Shown one piece after another: positions 1 through 9,497 of a stretch of DNA of 64,000 bases. Origin of the DNA: Verrucomicrobiia bacterium (GTDB taxonomy: Bacteria; Verrucomicrobiota; Verrucomicrobiia; Limisphaerales; JADLHS01); assembly GCA_026125285.1 (NCBI GenBank), contig JAHCLO010000003.1, positions 309,331-373,330 of the forward strand. Direction: 5' to 3'. The position numbers were made by a program, and so were the translations under genes. The notes under the pieces are model-generated. The model ran no database searches. It saw nothing but the letters and a program-made list of their open reading frames with translations, and was not told where the DNA came from. Numbering within the stretch: position 1 is the stretch's first letter; each line of letters begins with the position of its first letter.

Positions 1-2
1 TG

Positions 3-687
3 GCGGGGGGAAATCCGGCGAACGGAGTCGCGAAATGGGATGGAATGAGTTGGTCCGCACTGGGCACCGCAAGGGGTTTGTGGGCCGAGTGGGGCCCAAA
101 CCTAAACGCGCTGGCGGTGTCGGGAAACGATCTGTACGTGGCGGGATATTTCGAAGCGGCGGGTGGCATGGCCGCCAATGGCTTCGCCAAGTGGGACGGC
201 AGCAGGTGGTCCGTCTTGGATTGGGGAGACACCCCGGCGGCGCTTGCGGTGTCGGGCACAAACATCTTTGCGGCGGTGTACACTGGCGTGGCCAAATGGG
301 ATGGCGGCACCAATTGGTCCCCGCTCGGACCAGGATTTAATTCCTGGGTTTCAGTGTTGGCTGTTTCGGGCACGAATTTGTATGCCGGAGGAAATTTCAC
401 TATCGCGACAAACAGCGGTGGTGCGCCGGTCACGGTGAATCGCATTGCTCGATGGGACGGCAACAATTGGTCGGCCTTCGGCGGCGGGCTGAACGATGAC
501 GTGAACGCGCTGGCAGTGTCGGGCACGAATGTTTACGCGGGCGGCGGGTTCACGCGGGCGACAAACAGCGGCGGCGCGTCTGTCACGGTCAACCGCATCG
601 CCCGATGGGATGGCGACACCTGGTCGCCAGTGGGGTCAGGGATGAACAATTCGGTCGGTTCATTGGCGGTATTGGGCACTGATTTAT
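3..687 (+). pseudogene. 5' part of a WDG-repeat secreted protein gene, split by an IS
   Basis: The frame is already open at the window edge, so the true start and signal peptide lie upstream. It encodes five units of about 45-50 residues with the pattern KWDG..WS.LG....V.ALAVSGT.LYAGG.FT, probably blades of a beta-propeller-like fold. The frame ends artificially when it enters the insertion sequence at 688. Removing the IS plus one copy of its 5-bp target duplication joins this part in frame to 2423-3027, reading LGTDLYASGNFTAAGG across the junction. The protein is presumably exported. Ligand or role unknown. Confidence 0.85.
683..687. repeat. Target-site duplication TTTAT, left copy
   Basis: TTTAT directly precedes the left inverted repeat of the insertion sequence and is repeated at 2418-2422 directly after the right inverted repeat. 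Confidence 0.85.
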
Positions 688-2417
688 CCTAAAAACGGCG
701 GTTGAAGTGACAGAACGGGAGCGGTCCGGGGCGACTTGCGACCCGGATCGGCGGAACTTTTGGTCGAAATCCGGCCCCGGTCAGGCCGGCAACCGGGCCA
801 ATTGTCCGAACCACGTGCGGCTGGCCGCTTCCAGGATGCGGAAGGGTGTCAAAATCCGTTCCCAAATCCGCTCCCAGCACCGCGCTGGACTCAACTGCTC
901 CGCAGTATTCCTCAGCCCGCTCAAAAACAAACTCACCTCGGTCAAGAGTCGCTGCACCCGGCTGGCTTCCGCATGCGTGCTGGTCAGCACCACCGTCGTT
1001 TGGCCCGCGTGGCGCACCTCCCGCCCGATCGCACTGAGCATCAACGGACGGCTGGTCACCGCTTCCCGCGGACGCTGCGGCTCCACGCACCTCACAAACA
1101 GACTCCACCAGTTGTAAATCAACGCCACGTTGCGCGCCGCCACCTGGCAGCGCAGCAAATCCTTCGTCACAAATCCGCCCCAGCCCCATTGCCGCTTGAG
1201 TTCGTCAATCGTGTTCTCGCTGTCGGCCCGCTCACGATACAGCCGCGCCAAGCCCGCCAACTCCCAATCGGTGTTGGTCCCCAGAAGCGTGTATTCATAC
1301 GGCTCGACGGCCTCCACATTCATCAACTGCGGCTGCTGCAAACCATCGGTCAGTTCCGGGACCGCCGGGGACGACACCCGCCGCCGCAACACGATCACCC
1401 GCCGGGATCGGCTCCAGCCCTGCAAGCGCAAGGAATCTTCCCGGCCTTGCCATCCCTGGCCGCACTCGTTCCACGGCCCCTGGCGGCTCAATCGCTCAAT
1501 CAGGCGCTGCCCGCCCCGGCTTTGGCGCAGGCGAAACAGATACGGCTGGCCGTGGCTTTCACAGTCGAGCATGAAATGCTCGTTGCCAAAGCCGCAATCG
1601 GCCCGCACCAGCTTGGGCCGGCAGGAGGCCGGCAGTTTGTCCCACCAGGGCCAGAAGGTTTGGCTCACCGCCCGGCTGTGAAATTCCTTGCCCGGGGCCA
1701 CCACCACATCCAACGCCAACCGCAGCCGGGAGATGAAAAACGTGTGATAGGCGTGCGCCGCTCGTCCGGGTTTGTGAGGATTGTAACCCACCTGGCCGCC
1801 TTCCTGCCGGCCGTACACGGTCTTGATGGTCACATCCAGATCGCAAATCCATTCTTCCCGGAGCACCGGTTCGACACTGCGCAACAGATGTTGTTGCTGC
1901 CATTGTTCCAAGGGTGCGGACGGCTCGTCCTGGAAGGCCCGCCGCACCGCGTCCTCGCTCATCACCCGGCTCATGCCCAAGCCCTGGGGATTGACGGTGT
2001 CGCCCCGCAGCGCCGTCACGTGGGCATAACGCCGGTTGCCCGCCAGAATGGAGAGCAGAATCGTGCCCAGCACATCAGCCCGCTCCGGGGCGTTGGGGCT
2101 GGTGTAGTGGAGCGGACAGTCGGCCACCCACTCTCCAAACAGTCCGGCGGTGGCCAGGAACTGGCTGAAATAGACCAACTGTCCCAGCGGCGTCACCGGA
2201 GCGTGGGGATCCCATTCCACGTAAACCCGCTGGCCATGCAGGTCCAACGGAACGCGCGCCGGCAGCAACGCGCCAGAGCTGGGTAGTAACGTGGAAAGGG
2301 GGTCTGGTGATGGCTCACCCGCAGGGTGAGACGGCATGGAAGTCGGTGGCAGTAACATGCTCCAACAAAATCAGCCTTCCCCGCGCTTGACCAGCTTCTT
2401 CAACCGCCGTTTTTAGG
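688..2417 (-). mobile_element. Complete IS4/IS1380-type insertion sequence, 1730 bp
   Basis: The ends are perfect 20-bp inverted repeats: CCTAAAAACGGCGGTTGAAG at 688-707 and its reverse complement at 2398-2417. A 5-bp direct repeat TTTAT flanks the element. One transposase gene fills it on the minus strand. Intact ends, an intact transposase and an unchanged target duplication point to a recent insertion. The interrupted host gene is otherwise undamaged. Confidence 0.93.
781..2358 (-). CDS. DDE transposase of the IS4/IS1380 superfamily
   Basis: A 525-residue transposase that cuts and joins the ends of the surrounding element. The catalytic acids are visible: first Asp in CDLDVT (about residue 175), second in VRADCGFG (about 254), and Glu in the YREK signature Y374-x2-R377-x3-E381-x6-K388 (YRERADSENTIDELK). 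The stretch VYGRQEGGQVGYNPHKPGR is typical of the IS1380-like branch (DDE group 1), though I cannot assign the exact subgroup by eye. The gene is full length and uninterrupted, so the IS may be active. Confidence 0.9.
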   Translation of the reverse strand: MLLPPTSMPSHPAGEPSPDPLSTLLPSSGALLPARVPLDLHGQRVYVEWDPHAPVTPLGQLVYFSQFLATAGLFGEWVADCPLHYTSPNAPERADVLGTILLSILAGNRRYAHVTALRGDTVNPQGLGMSRVMSEDAVRRAFQDEPSAPLEQWQQQHLLRSVEPVLREEWICDLDVTIKTVYGRQEGGQVGYNPHKPGRAAHAYHTFFISRLRLALDVVVAPGKEFHSRAVSQTFWPWWDKLPASCRPKLVRADCGFGNEHFMLDCESHGQPYLFRLRQSRGGQRLIERLSRQGPWNECGQGWQGREDSLRLQGWSRSRRVIVLRRRVSSPAVPELTDGLQQPQLMNVEAVEPYEYTLLGTNTDWELAGLARLYRERADSENTIDELKRQWGWGGFVTKDLLRCQVAARNVALIYNWWSLFVRCVEPQRPREAVTSRPLMLSAIGREVRHAGQTTVVLTSTHAEASRVQRLLTEVSLFLSGLRNTAEQLSPARCWERIWERILTPFRILEAASRTWFGQLARLPA

Positions 2418-3027
2418 TTTATACGCGAGCGGCAATTTTACGGCTGCGGGCGGTAATTCGGCGATCAAATATATCGCACGGTGGAACGGCGCGAATTGGT
2501 CTGCGGTTGGCGCCGCGATCAACGGCCTGGCTTCGATGGGCCCAATGGCGGTGTCCGGCAATGACTTATATGCGGTAGCCTATTTCACAGTGGCCAGCAA
2601 GAAACCCGTTAACGTCCTCAAGTGGAACGGAATCATTTGGTCCGAACTCGGGTCAGGATTTGTGGAAGTGAACCCAATATACTCCACGCGATTGTGGACG
2701 CTCGCGGTTTTGGGCAACGATTTGTATGTGGGAGGACAATTCACAATCGCGGGCGGTAAGCCGTCAGTGAACATCGCCCGCGCCAGAATCAGTTTCACCC
2801 CGGACAATCTCGCGTTACAGGCGAACGCACCCGGCGCGCACACCAATACGCTCACTTTCGCGGGCGTGCCGAATTTTCCCTACATCGTCCAGTATGCCAC
2901 GAACGTGACCGACAGCCCGTGGTTCACGCTCTCCACCAATGCGCCCAACGCGCAAGGCATCGGCACGGTCATTGATTCCACCGCGAGCGATCCGCAGCGG
3001 TTCTATCGCGTGGGCTTTGAGGAGTGA
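2418..3027 (+). pseudogene. 3' part of the IS-split WDG-repeat secreted protein gene
   Basis: It continues the gene broken at 687, beginning with the second TTTAT copy. It holds two more WNG..WS.LG repeat units (WNGANW, WNGIIW), making seven in all. It ends in a non-repeat module of about 80 residues (VPNFPYIVQYATNVTDSPW to QRFYRVGFEE). A module of that kind, ending in FYR within about eight residues of the C-terminus, recurs in four other loci of this window. On its own this half has no plausible start and is probably not expressed as a useful protein. Confidence 0.85.
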
Positions 3028-3172
3028 AATCCGAAGGCCGAAGGCCGAAATCCGAATGAACCGCAGAGAACACAAAGCAATGAAAACGCAAAGTCTGCTT
3101 CCACCGGAACGCGGCATTGATGCCGCTTCAACCGCATGTCTCGCGCCGCGTCGCACACTGAAGCGGTGTTCA

Positions 3173-3231
3173 TCCCGTGAGATGAACTGTCCGCGTGACC
3201 GAAGCGATGCGTCTGAATCTATCTCACAGGG
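3173..3231. repeat. Short inverted-repeat element near the start of the GloVer gene
   Basis: CCCGTGAGAT at the left and ATCTCACAGGG at the right are near-perfect inverted copies enclosing about 38 bp. A similarly bounded 95-bp element lies at 5876-5970. The left arm contains the ATG at 3182, so the repeat may have shaped the 5' end of the downstream gene. Confidence 0.45.
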
Positions 3232-5779
3232 TAAACGCCGCGCGCCTTTGCTGGCCAGCTTCGTCTTGCTGCTGGCGATTACAGCCGCCAGCGCAGAACT
3301 GCAATACGAACAACTTAAATCGTTTGGCATCCCGGAGCTGGCTGGCGAAGGCTATGCCCCAAACGAGTTGCTGAAAGGCAGCAATGGCAAACTCTATGGC
3401 ACGACCGAATCCAGCGGCAATAACGGCGTCGGCACGGTCTTCGTGCTGAATCCCGACGGCAGCGGGTACCAAATCCTCCATCGCTTCAGTGGCGCGCCGA
3501 CTGATGGGGCTGCTCCTAGAGGATTGGTCGAGGGCACGGATGGAAAGCTCTATGGCTTGACGGGCCGTGGCGGCAGCAACGATCTCGGCACCGTCTTCAC
3601 TCTGAACAACGACGGAACCGGCCACGCTATTCTGCATCACTTCAGCGGCTGGCCGGAAGATGGTGAATCTCCGTCGGGCCGCATTGAGTTCGGGAGCAAC
3701 GGAAGGTTGTACGGCGTGACCCAGTTCGGCGGCACAGACGGTTTCGGGACAATTTTTCAGCTCACCACCAATGGAAGCAGTTACCAAATCCTGCGTCATT
3801 TCATCAGCGCGGACGAAGTGCAGGAACCCTCCGGCGGATTGATGGAGGCCTCGGACGGCGCGCTCTACGGCACCACCTACGTTGGCGGGACAAATTTCGG
3901 AGGTGTGGTGTACAAGCTGAACAAGGACGGCAGCGGCTTCACCGTGCTGCACCATTTTTCCGACGGCGTGACCGACGGCAATTCGCCTTACGCGGCGCTG
4001 ATGGAGGGCGGCGATGGCGTGCTCTACGGCACGACATTTTACGGCGGTGAGAATGAATGGGGAACCGCTTTCAAACTGAACAAAGATGGCGGCGGCTACG
4101 CGGTTATTCATCATTTCAACGAGTCGCCCGGCGACGCCGCGAGTCCTTGGGCCAGACTCACTGAAGGCAGCGACGGCAAACTTCATGGCACAACCTTCTT
4201 CGGCGGGACAAACGATGGCGGCGTGATCTTCACTCTGAACAAGGATGGGAGCGGCTATACCAATCGGCATCTGTTCGGCGGGGCGGTCGCCAACGACGGC
4301 GCGTCTTCAACAGCCGGCCTGGTCGAGGTCTCCGCAGGTGTGCTTTACGGCACGACTCAATTCGGTGGTAGCAACGGCCAGGGAGGCACGGTCTTCAAAG
4401 TGGGTCTCGCCGGCGGCTACGAATTGGTGCGCTCGTTCCTGAAAAGTTCCATGCAGGGCGCGTTTCCCGACGCGGCCTTGCTCGCGGGAAACGATGGCGC
4501 GCTCTACGGCACGACGCGCGACGGCGGCCGATTTGAACACGGGACCGTGTTCAAGCTGAGTCGAGACGAGATTGGCTACACGGTCCTGCATGATTTTGGC
4601 GGGTCGGATGGTGATGGCCGGGATCCTTCCACCAGGCTCGTTGGGGGCAACGACGGGATGTTATACGGGACAACCCAGAATGGCGGACCTCCACCGACCA
4701 GTTGGGGCACGGTGTTCAAGCTGTCGCAGGACGGCGGAAATTACACCGTGCTAAAAGCATTCGGCTTCAATAGCCCGGAGGGATCGAATCCGAAAGGCAC
4801 GCTGACGTTCGGCAGCGATCAGATGCTCTATGGAATGGCAGCGTCGGGCGGTGGGTTCGGCAAAGGCACCCTGTTCAGGCTCGCGACCAACGGAAGCAGT
4901 TTCACTGTCCTGCACAGTTTCAACGGCGGCAACGGTTGGGAACCCAATCACTTGATGGAGGGTAGCGATGGGGTTCTATACGGCACGACCGGCTTCGGCG
5001 GCAACACCAACGCCGCCAATCCTTATGGATTCGGCACTGTATTCAAGTTCAATAAGGACGGCACAAGTTTCGCCGTGTTGCGAGGTTTTACGTCTGGCAC
5101 AGACGCGCACACGCCGCACTCGCTGATCGAAGCCAGCGACGGTGTGCTCTACGGCACGAGTGAATGGGGCGGCACCGCCAATGAAGGAACGATCTTCAAG
5201 CTCAACAAGAACGGCACTGGCTACACCATCCTGCATCATTTCCTGAGCAACAGCACGGATGGCGGCGCGCCATCGCCGGGACTTATGGAAGGGCCGGACG
5301 GGTTGCTCTACGGTTGCGCGCGTCACGGCGGCAACCACGGTGTCGGCACGATCTTCCGACTGAGCAAGAACGGCAGCGGCTTCACCAACTTGTATCATTT
5401 TAGCGGCGGATCCGATGGAGTTAATCCACGCTCCGGTTTGGTCCTGGCCAACGACGGCGCGTTCTACGGCACCACCGCCGCCGGCGGCAATCCAAGCCTG
5501 ACCAACCTGTTTGGCGATTCCGGCTACGGCACGCTCTTCAAACTCTCGTGGCCGCTGCGCATCACCCGCTACGAGCGCAGCGGCGGCAGCGCGGCTGTCG
5601 CCTTGTCGGGCGTGCCCAACTGGCCGTATCGCATCGTGGTCCATACGCATCTCCTCGAGCCATCGGATGCGTGGTCCAATTGGGCCTCCGGTTTAACGAT
5701 GAGCGATGGCACGCTGTCGGTTACCAATTCGGAGAATCCAAGTTTCCCGGCGTTGTTCTATCGCGCTGTTTCGCCGTGA
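3182..5779 (+). CDS. Secreted GloVer-repeat protein
   Basis: About 865 residues. From ATG 3182 the first 38 residues form a signal peptide: charged stretch, then LLASFVLLLAITAASA, with cleavage before ELQYE. In-frame ATGs at 3056 and 3080 would give an unusually long leader, so the start is uncertain. The body has 14 repeats of about 52 residues with the core LYGTT..GG....GTVFKLN.DGSGY..LHHF, the verrucomicrobial GloVer repeat, probably a beta-propeller or solenoid. The C-terminal 70 residues switch to a different module (GVPNWPYRIVVHTH...) ending FYRAVSP. Probably exported to the cell surface. Function unknown. Confidence 0.85.
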   Translation: MNCPRDRSDASESISQGKRRAPLLASFVLLLAITAASAELQYEQLKSFGIPELAGEGYAPNELLKGSNGKLYGTTESSGNNGVGTVFVLNPDGSGYQILHRFSGAPTDGAAPRGLVEGTDGKLYGLTGRGGSNDLGTVFTLNNDGTGHAILHHFSGWPEDGESPSGRIEFGSNGRLYGVTQFGGTDGFGTIFQLTTNGSSYQILRHFISADEVQEPSGGLMEASDGALYGTTYVGGTNFGGVVYKLNKDGSGFTVLHHFSDGVTDGNSPYAALMEGGDGVLYGTTFYGGENEWGTAFKLNKDGGGYAVIHHFNESPGDAASPWARLTEGSDGKLHGTTFFGGTNDGGVIFTLNKDGSGYTNRHLFGGAVANDGASSTAGLVEVSAGVLYGTTQFGGSNGQGGTVFKVGLAGGYELVRSFLKSSMQGAFPDAALLAGNDGALYGTTRDGGRFEHGTVFKLSRDEIGYTVLHDFGGSDGDGRDPSTRLVGGNDGMLYGTTQNGGPPPTSWGTVFKLSQDGGNYTVLKAFGFNSPEGSNPKGTLTFGSDQMLYGMAASGGGFGKGTLFRLATNGSSFTVLHSFNGGNGWEPNHLMEGSDGVLYGTTGFGGNTNAANPYGFGTVFKFNKDGTSFAVLRGFTSGTDAHTPHSLIEASDGVLYGTSEWGGTANEGTIFKLNKNGTGYTILHHFLSNSTDGGAPSPGLMEGPDGLLYGCARHGGNHGVGTIFRLSKNGSGFTNLYHFSGGSDGVNPRSGLVLANDGAFYGTTAAGGNPSLTNLFGDSGYGTLFKLSWPLRITRYERSGGSAAVALSGVPNWPYRIVVHTHLLEPSDAWSNWASGLTMSDGTLSVTNSENPSFPALFYRAVSP

Positions 5780-6058
5780 ATGCGACGCACAAAGAGCATG
5801 CATCCTATTCTCTACCGCGTCGCGTATGCCGAGAACCTGACCGACAGCCCGTGGTTCCCGCTCTCCAACAACTTGCCCCGTGAGATAAAACACGGTTCAG
5901 CGGCCGGCGTTGGTGTCGTGGGACAAAGCTCCGTTCAGCGGTCAGCGTTTGTGGAATCTGTCACACGGGGCGGTCCCGCTGCCAACGGCATCGGCGTGGC
6001 GATTGATCCCCAAGTCACCGATCGGCAGCGGTTCTATCGCGTCGGGTATAAGAAATGA
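5780..6058 (+). pseudogene. Orphan C-terminal module fragment with an in-frame repeat insertion
   Basis: This 92-codon frame starts directly after the GloVer gene stop. It matches only the C-terminal module of the first gene in the window: compare NLTDSPWFPLSNN...DRQRFYRVGYKK with NVTDSPWFTLSTN...DPQRFYRVGFEE. The match is split by about 32 codons from the inverted-repeat element at 5876-5970, which keeps the frame open. No signal peptide or repeat domain precedes it. Most likely the leftover tail of a deleted paralogue. Confidence 0.6.
5876..5970. repeat. 95-bp inverted-repeat element inside the orphan tail
   Basis: Left end CCCCGTGAGAT and right end ATCTGTCACACGGGG are imperfect inverted copies. 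The boundaries resemble those of the element at 3173-3231. It sits inside the conserved C-terminal module sequence, which resumes on the far side. Confidence 0.45.
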
Positions 6059-6065
6059 GCCGGTC

Positions 6066-6533
6066 TTACGCCAAGCCTTCCATCACGTGCGCCATCGCCA
6101 AGGCGGTTTGCGCGGCTTCGCGACCCCGGTTGTGTTTCCGGCCGAGGCAGCGCACTTTTGCGTGTTCTTCCTTCTCGAAAACGAACACGCCGTGAATCAC
6201 GGGCAGCTTGTGCTGAACTTGAATTTGCGCCAGCGCGTGGGTTACTCCCCATCCGATGTGCTGGGCGTGACTCGTCTGGCCCTGGAAGATGACGCCCAGA
6301 CATAGAATGGCCGAAGGCTGGGAATCGAGAGCCGATAGCCGGGCCGCCACGGCCGGGATTTCGAATGCACCGGGCACGCGCACCACTTTGATTGACTTCA
6401 CGCCCGCGCGTTTCAACTCCGACTTTGCCGCACGGAGCATGGCGTCCACGTACTTGGCGTTGTAGCGCGACGCGACGATGGCGAAGCAGCCATCTGAACT
6501 TCGCGCCCCGGTGGTTCGTACGGATTTCAGCAT
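6066..6533 (-). CDS. ribH: 6,7-dimethyl-8-ribityllumazine synthase
   Basis: Condenses 5-amino-6-ribitylamino-uracil with 3,4-dihydroxy-2-butanone 4-phosphate to lumazine, the penultimate riboflavin step. The 155-residue length is normal. Family signatures are present: RVPGAFEIP, GVIFQGQTSHAQHIGWGV, and the C-terminal NRGREAAQTALAMAHVME. ATG 6533 was chosen over an upstream in-frame start because the fold begins just after it. The gene follows ribBA by about 45 bp on the same strand, so the two form a small riboflavin operon. Confidence 0.95.
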   Translation of the reverse strand: MLKSVRTTGARSSDGCFAIVASRYNAKYVDAMLRAAKSELKRAGVKSIKVVRVPGAFEIPAVAARLSALDSQPSAILCLGVIFQGQTSHAQHIGWGVTHALAQIQVQHKLPVIHGVFVFEKEEHAKVRCLGRKHNRGREAAQTALAMAHVMEGLA

Positions 6534-6578
6534 CTGACGCGGCCTCCTGTGGCAAATCGCCAATCGTAGATCATAAAT

Positions 6579-7778
6579 TCAAAGCAGGTGGCCCATCTTT
6601 TCACGCTTCGTCTTGAGATAACCCGCGTTGTGCGGATTGGGTTTGGTGCGAATGGGCACTTGTTCGACAATCTCCAGGCCGTAACCTTCCAAGCCCACGA
6701 TTTTGCGGGGGTTGTTGGTCAACAGCCGGATGGTTCTCAGACCGAGGTCCGCCAGGATTTGCGCCCCCAACCCGTATTCCCGCAGGTCCATGCCGTAACC
6801 GAGCTTCTGATTTGCCTCGACGGTGTCATAGCCCTTCTCCTGCAGCTTGTACGCCTTGATCTTCGGAGCCAACCCGATGCCCCGGCCTTCCTGCCGCATG
6901 TAAACAATCACCCCGCGGCCCGCTTCAACCACCTGGCGCATGGCTTGGTGCAGTTGGGGGCCACAATCGCAGCGCCGGGAACCAAAAACGTCGCCGGTCA
7001 GACATTCGCTGTGGACGCGCACCAGCACCTTGGGCTTGCCGGCCACCGCGCCGTGAACGAGCGCCAGGTGATGCTGCCCATCGAGTCGCGAGCGGTACAA
7101 GTGCAGGTCAAATTCGCCGTAATCGGTCGGCATCTTCACGGCCTCGACATGCTCGATCAATTTCTCCTGCGTCCGCCGGTAGTGAATCAGGTCGGCGATC
7201 GTGCAGATCTTGAGCCGATGCCGTTTGGCGAACTTCAACAACTGCGGCAGCCGCGCCATGGTGCCGTCATCGTTCATGATCTCACAAATCACGCCGATGG
7301 GTCGGCCGCCGGCCAGTTTCACCAGGTCCACCGCCGCCTCCGTGTGACCCGCGCGTTGCAGGACGCCGCCGGGTTTGGCCCGCAGAGGGAAAACATGCCC
7401 CGGCTGCACGAGGTCGTCCGGCACGGCTGTCGGGTCGGCCATGATCTTTATGGTCAAGGCCCGATCCGCCGCGCTGATGCCGGTAGTGATGCCTTTGACG
7501 GCGTCCACGCTGACCTGGAAATCCGTGCCGAAGACTTCACGGTTTTGTTTGACCATGCGACTGATACCCAACTGTTCCAGGCGTTCGCTGGTGGTGGGCA
7601 CACAGATCAAGCCGCGCCCATGTTTCGCCATGAAGTTGATCGCAGTGCCCGTGACATGTTGGGCGGCCATGATTAAATCCCCCTCATTTTCGCGGTCGGC
7701 GTCATCCACAACGATGACCATCCGGCCTTTCCGAACATCGGCGATCACCGATTCAAGGCTGTTAAACTTCGATTTCAT
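6579..7778 (-). CDS. ribBA: Bifunctional 3,4-DHBP synthase / GTP cyclohydrolase II
   Basis: 399 residues. The N-terminal half (to about 205) is the RibB domain, which makes 3,4-dihydroxy-2-butanone 4-phosphate from ribulose 5-phosphate; DDADRENEGDL is the metal/phosphate site. The C-terminal half is the RibA domain, which opens GTP; VHSECLTGDVFGSRRCDCG holds the zinc cysteines and RQEGRGIGL follows. Both active sites look intact. It precedes ribH. No FMN riboswitch could be recognised in the 280 bp before the gene. Confidence 0.96.
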   Translation of the reverse strand: MKSKFNSLESVIADVRKGRMVIVVDDADRENEGDLIMAAQHVTGTAINFMAKHGRGLICVPTTSERLEQLGISRMVKQNREVFGTDFQVSVDAVKGITTGISAADRALTIKIMADPTAVPDDLVQPGHVFPLRAKPGGVLQRAGHTEAAVDLVKLAGGRPIGVICEIMNDDGTMARLPQLLKFAKRHRLKICTIADLIHYRRTQEKLIEHVEAVKMPTDYGEFDLHLYRSRLDGQHHLALVHGAVAGKPKVLVRVHSECLTGDVFGSRRCDCGPQLHQAMRQVVEAGRGVIVYMRQEGRGIGLAPKIKAYKLQEKGYDTVEANQKLGYGMDLREYGLGAQILADLGLRTIRLLTNNPRKIVGLEGYGLEIVEQVPIRTKPNPHNAGYLKTKREKMGHLL

Positions 7779-8060
7779 TCAGCAAGCACAGCGTAGCGTG
7801 AGACGGCCCAAACACCAGTCGCAAAACTGCCGGGCTGAGTTTAGACCATGAAGGATGGCTTTGGGGGGAGGCTGTGCCAAGCGGCTTGCAGTGGGCGGCC
7901 ACACCAGGCGCATGTTGCCAGATTCGGTTTGGCAATCCAACCGCGCGGATAATTTCCCAATCAAGCCACCGACTGGAACCGAAAGTTAACTGAAGATTCC
8001 GTGGCAACTTTCAATTCCTGACCATCCGACGGCCGCCAATGGTTACCCCCAATGCAAACG

Positions 8061-9443
8061 TCAGGTTTTTTCTTCGATCAACTCCCGCCGGGCGCCGCTC
8101 AACAACTGTTCAACGAAGTTGGTCGAATAAACACCACGACGGAAATTGGGGTCCTGAAGAATCGCCTGCTGGAAAGAGATGGTCGTCTTGACCCCGGCAA
8201 TCATGTATTCGTTCAAGGCGCGGCTCATCTTGTCCATGGCCTCGCGCCGATCCTTGCCGTAGGTAATGAGCTTGGAGATCATTGAATCGTAGGTCGGCGG
8301 GATCGTGTAACCGGCATAAACGTGGGAATCAACGCGCACACCGCGTCCGCCGGGTTGGTAATACATTTCAATCCGCCCGGGGCTGGGCCGAAAATCGTCG
8401 AATGGGTCTTCGGCATTGATACGACACTCGATCGCGTGGCCCTTGAATTGCGCGTCGCTCTGCGAGATCCGCAACGGCTCACCCATGGCGATCATGATTT
8501 GGGCGCGCACCAGATCGAAGCCGGTGACTTCCTCGGTCACCGGATGCTCCACCTGGATGCGCTTGTTGACCTCCAGGAAGTAGAAATTGCCATGGCTATC
8601 CACGACAAATTCCACCGTGCCGGCGTTGGTATAATTGGCGGTTTCCGCGAGCTTCACCGCCGCTTTGCCCATCTTCTCGCGCAGCTTCTTGAATTTGTTC
8701 TCAATGAGCGGGGAGGGCGTTTCCTCGACCAGCTTCTGATTGCGGCGCTGGATGGAGCAGTCACGTTCACCCAAGTGAATGATTCGTCCCTTCTGATCGC
8801 CAAGAATCTGGAATTCGATGTGATGGGGATTCTCGATCAGTTTCTCAACATAGACCTCGGAGTTGCCAAAGGCCTTCTCGGCTTCCGTACGCGCCGCGTG
8901 ATAGCCCTTGACCAGGGAAACGTCATTGTGCGCTGCCCGCATGCCCCGTCCGCCGCCGCCCGCCACCGCCTTGATCATCACCGGGTAGCCGATGCGCTTG
9001 GCCACCGCCACAGCGTCTTGCTCATTGTCCACCACGCCTTCCGAACCAGGCGGAGTTGGGACGCCAGCTTTCTTGGCCAATGCCCGACTCACCGCTTTGT
9101 CTTCCAAGGCGTTCATGGCCCGGGAACTTGGACCAATGAAACGGATGTTGCAGCTTTCGCACACGTCCGCAAAGTGGGCGTTTTCAGAAAGGAAGCCGTA
9201 ACCCGGATGAATCGCATCCACGTCCGCGATCTCCGCCGCGCTTACAATCCGGTCAATCCGCAGGTAACTTTCGCTGGAAGGGGCTTTGCCAATGCAAATG
9301 GCCTCGTCGGCCATTTGCACATGCATGGAGTTTGCGTCCGCCTCGGAATAAACCGCCACCGTGCGGATATTCAGTTCCTTGCAGGCGCGGATGATGCGCA
9401 CCGCAATTTCGCCGCGATTAGCTACCAGGATTTTTTCGAACAT
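8061..9443 (-). CDS. accC: Acetyl-CoA carboxylase, biotin carboxylase subunit
   Basis: ATP-dependent carboxylation of biotin on AccB, the first half of the malonyl-CoA reaction of fatty acid synthesis. 460 residues, slightly longer than the E. coli protein. The ATP-grasp glycine loop [13 protein letters not shown] and the active-site stretch [18 protein letters not shown] are present. The usual EMNTR reads EVNKR, which keeps the catalytic Glu, Asn and Arg. The start ATG lies 54 bp after accB. The order aroQ-accB-accC is widespread in bacteria. Confidence 0.96.
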   Translation of the reverse strand: MFEKILVANRGEIAVRIIRACKELNIRTVAVYSEADANSMHVQMADEAICIGKAPSSESYLRIDRIVSAAEIADVDAIHPGYGFLSENAHFADVCESCNIRFIGPSSRAMNALEDKAVSRALAKKAGVPTPPGSEGVVDNEQDAVAVAKRIGYPVMIKAVAGGGGRGMRAAHNDVSLVKGYHAARTEAEKAFGNSEVYVEKLIENPHHIEFQILGDQKGRIIHLGERDCSIQRRNQKLVEETPSPLIENKFKKLREKMGKAAVKLAETANYTNAGTVEFVVDSHGNFYFLEVNKRIQVEHPVTEEVTGFDLVRAQIMIAMGEPLRISQSDAQFKGHAIECRINAEDPFDDFRPSPGRIEMYYQPGGRGVRVDSHVYAGYTIPPTYDSMISKLITYGKDRREAMDKMSRALNEYMIAGVKTTISFQQAILQDPNFRRGVYSTNFVEQLLSGARRELIEEKT

Positions 9444-9497
9444 GGATGGTCAGGGGAAACTTCCCGCATTGGCCAACGGCCGGCTGCTCCCAGGATT

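Noticed and set aside
736..2286. Long open frame on the plus strand opposite the IS transposase
   Set aside because: It is the antisense of a clear DDE transposase; its composition is Pro/Arg/Gln-rich without domain sense.
7779..8060. FMN riboswitch before ribBA
   Set aside because: The conserved RFN-element blocks were not found on the minus strand of this gap.
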